A stretch of 64,000 nucleotides of DNA. Origin: Margaritifera margaritifera (taxonomy: Eukaryota > Mollusca > Bivalvia > Unionida > Margaritiferidae). The DNA lies in NCBI GenBank assembly GCA_029931535.1, contig JAQPZY010001521.1, positions 2,995,501-3,059,500 of the forward strand, read 5' to 3'. Shown piece after piece: positions 1 through 12,240 of this stretch (position 1 is the first letter of the stretch; each line of letters starts with the position of its first letter). The notes beneath the pieces are model-generated. The model was not told the origin of the DNA and did no database searches. It saw only the letters and a program-made list of their open reading frames with translations. A program made the translations under genes and the position numbers.

Positions 1-1533
1 TTTAATGTAACCATGTTCACCTCTTTTACCATTTTGTTTCAGTGATAACATCCATTAATGTCAGTATTTTAATTCATACATGTTCATCTATATGAGACAG
101 CTATACCCATCTACCTGAGGTTATAATTTCAATGAAAACCAAATGTACAATAATGTAATATTGATGCTATAAACAACTAAATTGAAGAAAGCAATGTAAA
201 AGTGCTTCAGTTTGAACATATCATCATTATGCAATTTGCATTTACATCAAACTGTGTGAGCACTGATTGACTTGTAAGCTTGTATGGTTCAGGTCAAGTT
301 TTGTCTCAGCAGCATTGATGATGTCACTGGAACAGGACTACTCATCTAACATGCATATGTGGATGGAACCAAGACCAGATGCGGGGGTTACAATTATATT
401 GATTGTTGTATTGCTTGTTAATTGTACTATCCTTAAATTGAAATGATGTCACTGTTCTTTATGTATAAAGTGTTCATTTATGCACACATTCAGGAAGCAA
501 ATACAAAAATTATATGGAAAGAAGAATTATAGTCAAACTACATTTTGTCTTACCCTCCCAGACATTACAATGGACTGAAGAATAATATCCAATGTACATG
601 TATATTTGCTATCTTGCTATACATGCAGTTCCTTCTGCACATGACTTGGAGATCCCAACAAATTTTATTTACAAGTTATTCTTCTTGTGTTTCTTTTCGT
701 TGCTCACTTTGTCTACATCAATTCCTGTGGTGTAATAGTATAACTTGGATTTCTATGCACAGGAACTGAAGTATTTTTATGGACTTTTGTAAGTAAATGC
801 CTTTTTGAATGTGCATTTGAATAACATGATCTTTGTTAAAACTGTCTCCACAAAGAAGTAACTTTCATACCAAAAGATGTGTATGACATTTTCTTAATTG
901 TACAAAGCTACAAATATCTAAATATTTGCCTCACAGCAACAGATTACGCTCACTCATAACATATGTCACATGAATAATAGGGTATTTAGCACTTATTAGT
1001 TTCTTCATTGTACAAAGCACGACTCTCTTTCTTTCTCTTTTGTAATTGTTGCCTCCCAAAAATAGATTGTGCACATCAAGAACACAATTCACATGAAATC
1101 TGTCTTCGTATGATATTGATAAAGTTCATCAATAATAGGTAAAGAAAAGATTTGATGTAATAGAAAATAATACAGTTTGATCATGCATAATAAGGTAATA
1201 TTTTGTATATTTAAATTTATCAGATTAACCTACATGTATGCTACTCATTTCACCCGTGATCATTGAGAATGAACTCATCATTAATGGTTCACTCTTGCTG
1301 AATGGAAAATGTTCACGTACTGTATGGGCGGAGCTAACTTGCACATCGTGCTGTTTTATCTCACATGATTTAAATCTTTTCAATAAGTTTGTTTTGGTTT
1401 GAATGGTATGTGTTTGAATGGTATGTGTTTTCTATTCTAATCCTTGAAACATTTCCATGTGCAACTGAAAATCCTGGTACCTGGAAATTGTTAACTAGTA
1501 TAAAACTGACCAAATTTTTTTTTCTATCCACAG
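1..1533. other. Intronic or upstream sequence, nothing recognised
   Basis: AT-rich sequence ending in the acceptor of exon 1. I looked for the missing first SEA exon (phase 1 to phase 0, strand followed by an L-x-D-x-x-S-x-E helix) and did not see it. Short open frames here lack family resemblance. Confidence 0.6.
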
Positions 1534-1601
1534 ATGACCAATCTTCTCAGTGTTAGTCAGTTTCGTAATGACTTGGAGTCGGTCAGAGTGATTTCCATAG
1601 G
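1534..1601 (+). CDS. Exon 1: SEA domain, middle segment (first SEA)
   Basis: This is a 68-nt internal exon, preceded by a pyrimidine tract and CAG and followed by a GT donor. It starts in phase 0 and ends in phase 2. It encodes about 22 residues beginning MTNLLSV and ending SVRVISI-G. Length, phases and the hydrophobic ending (V-x-V-I-x-I-G) match the exon at 58723-58790, which is the middle of a complete SEA domain. The ending corresponds to the strand just before the SEA cleavage loop (usual motif GSVVV). The first SEA exon must lie upstream of the window. The ATG at the exon start is an internal methionine, not a start codon. Confidence 0.72.
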
Positions 1602-1838
1602 GTCAGTATCTTCACCTTCCTCTAGTTTATAAACCAAGCCATTTTAATAGCAGTAATACATTATCTGCTAGTATTTCATTGCTTTCCTTTTTTGGGACTC
1701 TAGTCTCCAGTCCAATAGTAGCAGGTAAGTATTACATAATTGAAATTAGTTTTATCCCCCAAAACACTATATTTTTAAAGACAATAAATCCTCATTTATA
1801 TGTAATGTGCACCATGCTTGTATTGAGTAATATATATA

Positions 1839-2645
1839 TGTTACAACTCTATGGTCTAAAAAAATATAACAGAAAGAAAGTGAAACCAACAAATCAAGTA
1901 AAAATCAACAAGGAATTTATTTCTAGATAATTAAAGTGAAAATTCAAAAGGCACTTACAATAACATGAATTAAAATCCAAATAATCCAATAATCCTAAGT
2001 GTCTTTCACAAGTCCTAAATATAGAATGTTCCGAATGAATTACTGTATCCTTGAATGTGATGATGTGTCAATATTCATCAATGTCTTGATGTGCCAGTAG
2101 TCTTTAATGTGCTGATGTGCCAAAATGAAGTACTCCAGAATATCTTTGAATAAGTTCACATAAATCCCAAAATCATCAGTTAAAAATCCAAAATCGTAAA
2201 GTTTATGAGTACTTTTATAATTCCAATGAATATTATAAATAATTCCTCTCTCTGAATTTGGAATGATTTTTCACAACTGTAATAACTCTTTAAAAGACTG
2301 ATGGTAAGGTCGAAACTGAAAAACTGTCCACTAAACATGGTATATATTAAAGATAGGTCACATGACAATGTTCTAGAATACTATATGGTGTGTGTGACTT
2401 GTAACACATAACTCTAAGGAAATTCTGGTTTTATCTGTAAACAAAATCAACCCTGACCTCAAATGGAATAAACAACTTGTTTACCAAAACCGTCCTTGAA
2501 CTCAAATATTAAGTAAACAACCTAATTCAAGAACAATAGCTAAACATGTCAACATTATATTTAACATTAAGGTTTAAGCAAATATTAAAGTATATTTATA
2601 ATTTCCTGAAATATTTATAATATTATATAAACATCATACATAACA
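1839..2645. mobile_element. Solo-LTR-like element, copy 1
   Basis: This 807-bp segment begins TGTTACAACTC and ends CATACATAACA, so the termini are short inverted TGTTA...TAACA. It is related along much of its length to 17557-18188; both contain GAAAGAAAGTGAAACCAAC near the left end and AAACATCATACATAACA at the right end. No clear target duplication flanks this copy. TG...CA ends fit a solo LTR; a non-autonomous DNA element is the alternative. Confidence 0.5.
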
Positions 2646-3788
2646 TGTGTCATGATTGATTGTTACATTTATCAAATGTGACACATATCATTTGTAATAT
2701 GTTCATTTTATAAATGTGCATACAGATTTGTTTGTAAAACAAATGAGTCATTATTCATTTATTTTTATCTTCATCATGTTACTGAATCACTTGAAATTTG
2801 TGGATATCAGAAGTTTGTTTGTCTTGGAAAGGACATTATCTTGGGTACTTAAATTAATAAAATTAAGTTTGTGGATTGTGATTAAAAATGCATACCAAGA
2901 GAATGGAAACATTAAAGGTATCAGACCACTACTTATTTTACAGGCAGAGAAGCAGTCTACTGGTGGGGGGAATAAAGAATAGAGTACTAAATATTTGAGA
3001 TGCACCCATTAGCTAGTAAATGGGTTTCATTTTTTCCATCATTAATTTCATAAACTTCAATCTATGTCCTGTAGTTGACAGCAAAATAGTTTCTTTTGAT
3101 GTGATATCCTGTATTTAATTTCCTACTGGCAAAATAGCATATGAACTCTTGGTTCAAAGCAATGTTATTAGGTGCTGACCATGGAGTCACCCTGTTTAAC
3201 AGCACATGGCTAAAAAATGCCTGTTTTTCAAAGCTGAAATTGTTTTAACAACTCTAATGATTGGAAGCATGTGTGGTTTGTATGCCATTCTAATGCAGAA
3301 ATTATTTTTAATTTTTAATATATTAACATTAAGTTCTATGGGAAATAAATTAGTGGTCCAAATCCATATAATATATATATGCATGTGTGTGTGTGTACAC
3401 TTCTTGATGAAAGATAAGATTGACATCCATTATAACACACGCATAAGCAAATGTTCTTAATACTACTGCTGTAATTTCTATAAGAAATGCCGTGCTCTTA
3501 AATACAGTACTACTTTGAAGGAGGTAGAGTGTGAGTTGAATGACTAATATATTTTTTTAACTTTCAATTTGTGATGTAGCTGATACATGATAAATAGGAC
3601 AGTTAGAACCATATAAATAATAATAAAAATTCACAGTATTCGTGTCCATATCCTTGCTGCAGGTGAGATTCTTATTGTCAAACAGCTGCATTTCTTGTTT
3701 CAAAGAGTCAACTCTGACTGGTTCTTCTTTTTTTTTTTCTCTCACTTTGGAAATTGAATAGGCAGTGATCATAAGATGATGTTTTTTT

Positions 3789-3985
3789 CTCAATATGATA
3801 CATATGCGAAACATGGGAATCACTTTCTCAATATTTTATACATATGCCATACATAGAGATCACTTTATCAATATTGTACATATGCAAGAAATATGGATCA
3901 CTTTTTTCAGGATTATACATACACAAGACAAAGGGATCACTTTCTCAATATGATACATATTCAAGACATAGAAATCACTTTTCTA
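3789..3985 (+). repeat. Tandem repeat, about 39 bp, 5 copies
   Basis: Five diverged copies of a unit reading roughly CTCAATATGATACATATGC followed by AAGACATAGGGATCACTTT. Confidence 0.75.
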
Positions 3986-4473
3986 GTAGAATTTTTAGAA
4001 TGATTATTGTTATTGTAGTTGTTAACATCAAGTCTTTGCATTTATTTACATGTGACTGAAACAGCTTTATATTCAGTCATAAAACTATTGGTACATTCAT
4101 CTTGCAGAGCACTACTCACTTCTAGCAAAAATAGGTCTCAGTGATCTACTTTTTGCAATCAAGTGATTATATAAAGCTTATTTGTATTAGATCCATTATT
4201 TAACACTGTTTTATATAGTCACAAAACTTGATTACAACTTTCATTCTGAGGACTTATTTGACACTGTTAAAAAGTAGGACACAGTGATCTACTTTCCTTG
4301 TTCTAAGGTGTCTGGGTCATTCAATGGCTGAGCAGGCAAACAAAGCATTCAATTGAATTCTTTTTATTCTACAAAGAATGTTAAAGAAGGCAAAAAGTTC
4401 ATCATAGAAATCTTTTGTATGAGAACAACAGGCAAATACATTAAATTCATTGTATACGGTATGTCCTTTTCAG

Positions 4474-5324
4474 GTCAACACATGGAAAATTTGTCAATGT
4501 AGATGACATAACGACAAGGAATAGTACACCATCACCATCACCTAGTGATGGACCAGGCAGTGGTACACCACCATCACCTAATAGCAGAACAGACAGTAGT
4601 CTACCACCATCATCACTTTTACCACCACATAATAATGATTCAGGGAGTGTTAGACCACCATCATCACCACCACTACCTAACAGTGGATCAGGGAGCAGTA
4701 CTCCACTACCATCACCTAATAATGTGTCAGACAGATGGGTGCCACCACCATCACCACCACATAAGAATGATTCATGGAATGTTACACCACAATCATCACC
4801 ACCATCATCTTTCAATGGATCAAGAAGCAGTACTCCACCATCAATAGCACGACCACCTAATAATGTTACAGTCAGAGTGGCACCACCACCATCACCATTA
4901 CCACCACATAATAATGATTCAGGGAGTGTTACAGCACCATCATCACCACCACCACTACCAATAAATGGATCAGAGAACAGTCTCCCACCTAATGATTGGT
5001 TAGGCACTGGGACATCACCACCTCGACCACCTCAAGATAAGCCAGGAAGACGTAGAAGACGTGACACACTTTCTGATGGTAGAGTAAGTACTGATAAACC
5101 AGTGCCACCATCATCACAACCACCTAGTGAAGGTGGTATACCACTGCCATTAGCTCAAATAATTGTGTTGCTGGAATTGAAGATGAGACCAGATGCTAGG
5201 TTTACAGAGGAGGAAGTAAGGATGGGCCTGTCTGAGGCTGTGAAGGAGATGATAACAAGGAATCCAGATGCTGAGATCATTAGGGATATTGATTTACAAT
5301 CCTTGTCAGTCAACTTCTCACATG
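4474..5324 (+). CDS. Exon 2: Pro/Ser-rich linker with polybasic site, then SEA C-terminal half
   Basis: This 851-nt exon runs from phase 2 to phase 1, with acceptor CTTTTCAG and donor GTAAGC. Residues 1-228 form a low-complexity Pro/Ser/Thr/Asn linker. It holds about three imperfect repeats of roughly 46 residues (PPHNNDSGSV, PHKNDSWNVT, PHNNDSGSVT) and many N-glycosylation sequons (NDS, NVS, NVT, NGS). Five arginines (GRRRRRD, codons at 5048-5062) form a strong candidate proprotein-convertase site. From 5159 the sequence changes to an ordered segment starting IIVLLELKM. Its F-T-E-E-E-V-x-x-G-L-x-E-A-V-K-E helix and final I-D-L-Q-S-L-S-V strand match the second half of a SEA domain. The linker therefore sits where the SEA cleavage loop should be. 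An alternative reading is two separate partial domains; the match to 62755-62951 favours one split SEA. Confidence 0.85.
4545..5022 (+). repeat. In-frame repeats of the Pro-rich linker
   Basis: CCA/TCA/CCT codon runs and about three imperfect units of roughly 140 bp, each with a CCACATAATAATGATTCA-like block (near 4625, 4760 and 4905). The unit length keeps the coding frame, so copy-number change would lengthen or shorten the linker without a frameshift. Confidence 0.7.
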
Positions 5325-5724
5325 GTAAGCTTTAGGATAATTGGACAAAGGAAATAAATCTTGTAAAGATCAATGTATGAACAGTGAAAGAGGTGTTATG
5401 TGGCTGTTTTTGAGGATCAAACCTATGACCTTCCACTCCAAACTCGGGTACACCTTCCACTAGACTAGAACATATGGCCTAACTGCATGTAAGTGATCAG
5501 TAAATGTCCTTCTTTATCATGGCCACTTCACATACAAAATCTTTTGATTAATCTTAAACTTGTTCACTGTACACCTCTCCCTTGATATTTTGCAAGCCAT
5601 GGAATCTATAAATATTGACTACAGCATAAGCAAGGGCATGAGATAGCAAGGAAGGCTCAAAGTTTGGTTAAAATTAGCTGTGTGTGTGTCTGTATGTGTT
5701 GGTGGGGGCAATGCTAGGAACTTA

Positions 5725-5943
5725 CCGTATATACTCGCGTATAATCCAAATTCAAATGCAAGCAACATAGACCCTTATCTGCACTCACATAATGCACTGG
5801 CAGATCAGGGTCTATGTTGTTTGTTCTACTGATTAATCCTTACAAACTTCATAGACCCAGATCTGCTGGCGCATTATGTGATGGCAGATCTGGGTCTATG
5901 CAGTTTGCAGTTGGTATTTGGATTATACGCAAATATATACAGT
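5725..5943 (+). mobile_element. Two-hairpin MITE, copy 1
   Basis: Termini CCGTATATACTCGCGTATAA and the complementary TTATACGCAAATATATACAG. Inside are two adjacent hairpins. The arms of the first read AACATAGACCC-TATCTGC; those of the second read CATAGACCCAGATCTGC. Each has a loop resembling GCATAATGCG. The element carries no coding capacity. Confidence 0.9.
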
Positions 5944-6870
5944 ATGTATTACAGTTAGCTGGAAGCAATCTTTTAATTAGCTCATGACATCTAGAAAAAG
6001 ACATTTAAGTTCTTAATATTTGTCAAAATAAAGCCAGCTTTGCCACTGAGTAAGCATTTAATTAAATTATCACTGAAATGCTAGTGGGCATTGACATGAC
6101 TGTCGAATGACTTTTTTCACATTTGAATAGATGAGGGCATATCACTTTTATTTTGATAATATTGAAACTGAATGATAAGATCAAATGAAAACCCAAATTT
6201 TATTTGACAAGACTTCTTAATTATTGGTATTTATTTCTTGTAGTGTTGTCACAAATAGGCATTTACGAAGATGTTCATTGATCAATATTTTGTCATATAT
6301 TATATTATTTATTGAGAAAATTTGTTTTGTTTAAAGTCTTACAAAATATGATTTCGTTTATGTGAGTATATATGGTACTAATATTTTAACAGATCAGATA
6401 TACATACTTCATTATTCTTTTCACTTTGTTTCTTTTTTTTAAATTTCTGTATTTGTTTGTGATCCTAAGATCATCTTTGGAACAGCAGTGAAGAACTGTG
6501 GTCTCATTTTTAATACAAAATGCATTTATGAACCAAATTAGTCCTTTTGCATTATGTCATTATTGGGCTTAATTACCATCTGGCAAAATATTATGGTGGG
6601 CGATATGCATGCACTCCAAATCTTTTGCATGATACATGACATCAAAAGGATACCTGTTTGAACTCTTATTCATACTGAAACATTTCATGACAGGAATAAA
6701 ACTATCCATGAACATTTATTTTTTACCAGATTTTAGGGCCATTTAGAAGGTAAAGTGAACTTAGTCCTTTATCACAAACCAAAGTGTATCTCTACTGTAA
6801 CTTAAATAATATGGATACATGGTAGACATTTAAATGCATGACTTATGCAAGAATATTTTGTCATAAAGGG

Positions 6871-8965
6871 TCCTTAACATTCTTACCATGCCACCTACGT
6901 GTCAAGCATTTGATCTGTTGTATTATTTTTCCATTTGCCTGTCTAAGATTGGATTTGTTGTATTCTTACCATATCATCTGCCTGTCTAGCATTGGATCTC
7001 GTGCCATACCATCTGCCTGTCTAGCATTGGATCTGTTGTGCTCACACCATAATATCTGCCTTTCTAGCATTGTATCTGTTGTACTCTTTCCATACCATTA
7101 GCTTGTCTAGCATTGGATCTGTTGTACTCTTGCTATACCATATGCCTGTCTAGCATTGGATCTGTTGCGCTCTCACCATACCATCTGCCTTTCTAGCATT
7201 AGATCTCTTGCCATACCATCTGCCTGTCTAGCATCGGATCTGTTGTACTCTTAACATGCCATCTACCTGTCTAGCATTTAATCTGTTGTATTATTTTACC
7301 ATCTGCCTGTCTAAGATTGGATTTGTTGTATTCTTACCATACCATCTGCCTTTCTAGCATTGGATCTGTTGTACTCTTGCCATACCATCTACCTGTCTAG
7401 CATTGGATCTCTTGCCATATGATCTGCCTGTCTAACATTGGATCTGTTGTGCTCACACCATACCATCTGCCTGTCTAGCATTGTATCTGTTGTACTCTTG
7501 CCATACCATCTTTCTGTCTCGCATTGGATCTGTTGTACTCGTGCTACACCATATGCCTGTCTAGCATTGGATCTGTTGTACTCTTACCATACCATCTACC
7601 TGTCTAGCATTGGATCTGTTGTACTCTTACCATACCATCAACCTGTCTAGCATTGGATCTGTTGTACTTTTACCATACCATCAACCTGTCTAGCATTGGA
7701 TCTGTTGTACTCTTACCATACCACCTACTTGTCTAGCATGGGAGCTGTTGTACTCATACCATACGATATGTTATAGTAGCAATAAATCAGTTATCTAGTT
7801 TTTAATAGCATTGGTGTCACCACAACTTGTAAAAATTTTACAACACATACATGTAATAAGTAGAAGGCCTCATGGAAGATTGGTCAGTTGACCAAACGAG
7901 CTTCTTCTTTAAATAAAGTAATTATTATTAGTAGTATTATTATTATACCTGTCTAGCATTGGAGCTGTTGTACTCATACCATACCATCTGCCTGTCTAGC
8001 ATTGGAGCTGTTGTACTCATACCATACCATCTGCCTGTCTAGCATTGGAGCTGGTGTACTCTTACCATACCATCTACCTGTCTAGCAATGGATCTGTTTT
8101 ACTCTTGTCATACCATCTACCTGTCTAGCATTGGATCGGTTGTACTCTTGTCCATACCATCTTTTTGTCTAGCACTGGATCTGTTGTACTCTTACCATAC
8201 CATCTGCCTGTCTAACATTGCTCTGTTGTATTTTTGTCCATACCATCTTTTTGTCTAGCATTGGATCTGTTGTACTCTTACCATACCATCTGCATGTCTA
8301 TCATTGGAGCTGGTGTACTCTTACCATACCATCTACCTGTCTAGCATTGGATCTGATGTACTCTTGTCATACCATCTACCTGTCTAGCATTGGATCTATT
8401 GTATTCTTGCCATACCATCTACCTGTCTAGCAATATATATGTTGTATTCTTATCCATACCATCTTTTTGTCTAGCACTGGATCTGTTGTACTCTTACCAT
8501 ACCATCTGCCTGTCTAGCATTCCTCTGTTTTACTCTTGTCCATACCATCTTTTTGTCTAGCATTGGATCTGTTGTACTCTTACCATACCATCTTCCTGTC
8601 TATCATTGGAGCTGGTGTACTCTTACCATACCATCTCCCTGTCTAGCATTGGATCTGATGTACTCTTGCCATACCATCTACCTGTCTAGCATTGAATCTG
8701 TTGTGTTCTTGCCATACCATCTAACTGTCTAGCATTGAATCTGTTGTATTCTTGCCATACCATCTACCTGTCTAGCATTGGATCTGTTGTACTTTTGTCC
8801 ATACCATCTGCCTGACGAGCACTGGATCTGTTTGACTCTTATCATACTATCTGCCTGTCTAGCATTGCTCTGTTGTACTCTTGTCCATACCATCTTCTTG
8901 TCTAGCATTGGATCTGTTGTACTCTTACCATACCATCTGCCTGTCTATCATTGATCTGTTGTGTT
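6871..8965 (+). repeat. 43-bp minisatellite, about 45 copies
   Basis: The unit is approximately CATACCATCTACCTGTCTAG followed by CATTGGATCTGTTGTACTCTTAC (43 bp). Copies diverge by point changes and small deletions. The array is interrupted by a short insertion at 7767-7947. Because 43 is not a multiple of three, open frames running through it (Leu/Ser/His-rich) cycle through all frames and are not genes. Confidence 0.92.
7767..7947 (+). mobile_element. Short element with (ATT)n tail inside the 43-bp array
   Basis: Non-repeat sequence splitting the array. It ends CTTTAAATAAAGTAATTATT then a degenerate ATT run. This TTTAAATAAA-plus-trinucleotide tail is shared with the inverted-repeat element at 44934-45431. 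It could be a 3' end of a non-LTR element or a MITE. Confidence 0.5.
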
Positions 8966-9204
8966 TCAGTGTAAATAGGGTATGCAGCAAGTAAAGTACC
9001 AAAAGAACTGTAATTACTTGATAAAAAGGTAAAATTATATGTTCAATAAAGGAGATTTTACTTAGAAGGAAAGTGAATAATTCTTTTTTTATGTGCCCTT
9101 CTTTCCATGCTGTAATTATAATGGCATAAATTATTGTATGTTTCTTGTACAAATAGAATGAGCAAAATGACCAGTGATATCTAACATGTAATTTTTAGCT
9201 TTAC

Positions 9205-10330
9205 TTGCCATAGTCCAGAAGAGCTTGTGGAATGGTCTGTTGTCTGACATCCATCGTCCCTCCATCCATTAGCACAAGTTTGTTATTCAGTACTTTTTCT
9301 AAACTACTTGGAGGATTGCCATGAAACTTTACACACACATGCATCCCATGGTCTAATTTGTCATAAGTGACAATGGTGCTGCTCAGGCATCCAGTATGGC
9401 CACCACAGAAGCCATGTTGAAAATCTTGTTATTCCTTCTTCTCCAGAATGGATGATCATATCAACATGGAGTTTTCACTAAAAGACTTCTTATGATGTCT
9501 ACTTGGTCCTAAATGAAAATGGGGCTGATCTGACATCCAATGTTGCTGGCCTCAATGGCAGTCATCTGCACAATCTTATTGCTACTACTCCTGAATAGGA
9601 AGTCATATCAATATGGGTTTTTCACCTGAAAACTTCTTGTGATGTCTAGTTGGTCCAAAATAAAAATGGTTCTTCTCATACATCCAATATGGCCACCTTA
9701 GTGGGCATCTTGAAAATCTTGTTATTGATACTTCTGAATATGTGGTCATATCAATGAGGGCTTTTCACTAAAAGACTTCTTATATCTACTTGGTCCTAAA
9801 TGAAAATGGTGATGATCTGACATATATGGCCACCGTGGCAGCAATCTTGAAAATCTTGTTATTGCTACTCCTCCTGAATGTAAAATCATATGGGGTATGG
9901 GGTATTCAGCAGAAGACTTTGTAAAATTTCTAGTTGGTACTAGATGAAAATGATACCAACTTGACATCCAGTATGGCCACCATTGCATCCATCTTGAAAA
10001 TTTTGTTATTGCTACTATGCCTAAATGGAAAGTCATATTGACATGGGCTTTTCACCAGAAGACTAATTATGATATCTAGTTGGTCCTGATTGAAAATGGT
10101 GCTGATCTGACCTCAAATATGGCTGCCATAATGAACATATTGAAAATCTTCTCACTAATTCTCCTGAATGGATGGTCATATCAACATGGAGTTTTCACCA
10201 AAAGTCTTATAATGGTATCTAGTTTGTCCTAAATGAAAATGGTGATGATCTTGCATCTAATATGGCTGCCACAGTGGCTAATTCGAAAATCTTATTGTTT
10301 AAGAAAATCAGAGATGGGTTCAGCACTCAG
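9205..10330 (+). repeat. Tandem array, period about 144 bp
   Basis: The anchor TCATATCAACATGG-like block recurs near 9456, 9603, 9746, 9886, 10033 and 10176 (spacings 140-147). Each unit includes TTTTCACCAGAAGACTTCTTAT, a TTGGTCCTAAATGAAAATGG block and CTTGAAAATCTTGTTATTG. Confidence 0.88.
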
Positions 10331-10722
10331 CAGTTAAAAAAAAAAATGGTCTTATCTTGAATTCCTGGAAATTCTTTTCAGATAGTAGAACATCAGTCCC
10401 TTCGATGCACCCTTGTACTAATAGATCCATAGAATTACTGGGGATTAATAATTTTGTTTGAATACCCTTCTTTTTCCTCAAAATTATCATTGGACTTCAT
10501 AGAATCTTGTAAAAATATTTGGTATACAGACTTATTGGATATCTTACATCATCTACAGTCAACATCATACATAATTATGAGACATTGTTTGAAAAATTCT
10601 TGTGGTACATTGCGCCTTATAAAGAAAAGTAAATTTAATAGAAAACACAATATTCAATTTTATGAACACATTTTTTTCAACTTCATATTAGTTTTTTATT
10701 GCTGTATGACCTTTTTGCACAG

Positions 10723-10825
10723 AATGTACCAGTGAGGAGTTTTTATTGGCTGCACTGCAAACAAAATGCCAGGTAGATTGGGCTGTCTTCTCTGATGTGA
10801 ATATGGACCAGAGTACAAAATGCAG
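10723..10825 (+). CDS. Exon 3: cysteine module half A1
   Basis: This 103-nt exon (acceptor TTTTTGCACAG, donor GTAATG) runs from phase 1 to phase 2. It encodes about 34 residues with three cysteines spaced C-x13-C-x17-C and ends in C-R. Between the first two cysteines is a short helix-like stretch (EEFLLAALQTK). It is the first of five A-type exons that share phases, three cysteines and a terminal Cys at the splice site. It joins B1 (13461) in frame. I recognise no named family; the cysteines suggest a disulfide-bonded extracellular fold. Confidence 0.8.
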
Positions 10826-10950
10826 GTAATGATCTCTCTATTATATCCATGATATATTATATAGTGGTAGTTCACTATTAAGCACTGCAGTATAACATGG
10901 TTCCTGATATAACATGGGTATAGTCATGGATACCATTATTCTGGTTGACT

Positions 10951-11091
10951 TATATTTTTCCATATAATGTACCCCAGTATTAGGTGACCTCACCTTTATC
11001 ACAGTACACATTTTTGGCTGCTATTTTTCTATATAATGTACCCCAGTATTAGGTGACCTCACCTTTATCACAGTACACATTTTTGGCTGCT
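10951..11091 (+). repeat. 69-bp tandem duplication
   Basis: The block ATATAATGTACCCCAGTATT through CACATTTTTGGCTGC occurs twice back to back, almost identical, offset 69 bp. This implies a recent duplication. Confidence 0.9.
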
Positions 11092-12240
11092 GTGAACAAC
11101 ATTATAGTTAGGTACCACTGTTATATCTTAATTTCTCTCCTACGGTTGTGTATTTACTTTGGAATCTGGCAGAAATTTAGTTTCTTTGTTTCTTGTAGTG
11201 TGTTCCTTTTATTATTCAATCTTAGGTAGAAATCTGCGACATGTGATCTCATTAAATATTAGATAAAAATAATAAAATTTATCTTGCCCAGTTCCCCATT
11301 TGATATTATAAATGTAACAAAAATGTATTGGGATAAATCTGTGCTTATTATGTGATAGTTTGCACTGGGAAGACATTGTTAAGCATTATTGTCAATAGTA
11401 ACCTTTGACAACCCAGTTCATCTTTGCGGTGAATTTACTATCAGACCTTGCTCAATACATCAAAATCTACCAACTGTTTGGGCATTTTTGTCCTTGACAA
11501 TAGTTGCATTAAAATACTGTCCATAGTCGGATTACATTGAAAGAAGATGCTAGGGCATCAATCAGACATAAGCAGGGCTCAGGAAACACTTGCCCTCTTG
11601 TCCTGACTGCGTAAAACTTTGCTGTGCCAAAGAAAACTTTACTACTTACTTGTCCCTGGGCTGAGTAGATTCAGATTTGCACCTTGAGAATATATGTGGG
11701 CATTTTCTACCCTTAATAAGCTGAGAAACTCAACATTGCTGAACATCTAGCGTACATCAATTATAAATTACTTTTGCCTTTTGTCAGTCCAGAACATGTC
11801 GCAAAGGAGCTGACTTCGCTTTTTATACAGGCACCTGATGCAAACTTTATACTAAAATGGGGTCAGATCATGAAAATATTATGTTCAGAGTGAAGACAGC
11901 AGGTCTAGTATCAAGCTTGCATTGCATGCCAGTGGTTTTTTACTAAGAGTGTAAGTAGTGTTGTGATAAGTATACTGTGTTGAGTAAAGTGATGACATGG
12001 ACAAGTATCTATCGCAATTCACTCGTCCCAAGGAAGAGTGCATTGAAAAAAAATTCCCTGAGACCTGCATATTAAGAGAATTTCAAAAAAGTTCAATCCT
12101 TAGGAAAAAAACTGGAAAAGACCTGAAAATGTCAGTTTCAAAAAATTTGGGAACCCTGCATATTCTGATACAATTTGCTGTGTACATAGTCTCATAGCCC
12201 TAGACCTGCCTTTTATGGTATTTATATTGTCAACTCTTTT

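Larger units (their letters stand above)
1602..4473 (+). other. Intron 1 of the SEA/WAP gene
   Basis: A 2.9-kb intron holding a solo-LTR-like element (1839-2645) and a short tandem array (3789-3985). The remainder is AT-rich and unremarkable. Confidence 0.65.
5325..10722 (+). other. Intron 2 of the SEA/WAP gene
   Basis: A 5.4-kb intron with one hairpin MITE (5725-5943), a 43-bp minisatellite (6871-8965) and a 144-bp-period array (9205-10330). Nothing was recognised in 5950-6870 or 10331-10722. Confidence 0.7.

Noticed and set aside
4545..4847. Plus-strand His-rich open frame of 100 codons
   Set aside because: It is the +1 reading of the CCA/TCA-rich linker exon (CAC/CAT codons). The Pro-rich frame continues into a SEA half and fits exon phases.
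4447..5007. Minus-strand Gly/Asp-rich open frame of 186 codons
   Set aside because: It is the antisense of the same low-complexity exon; no splice or family support.
6838..8430. Repeated Leu/Ser/His-rich open frames
   Set aside because: They are frame-cycling readings of the 43-bp minisatellite, which is not a multiple of three.
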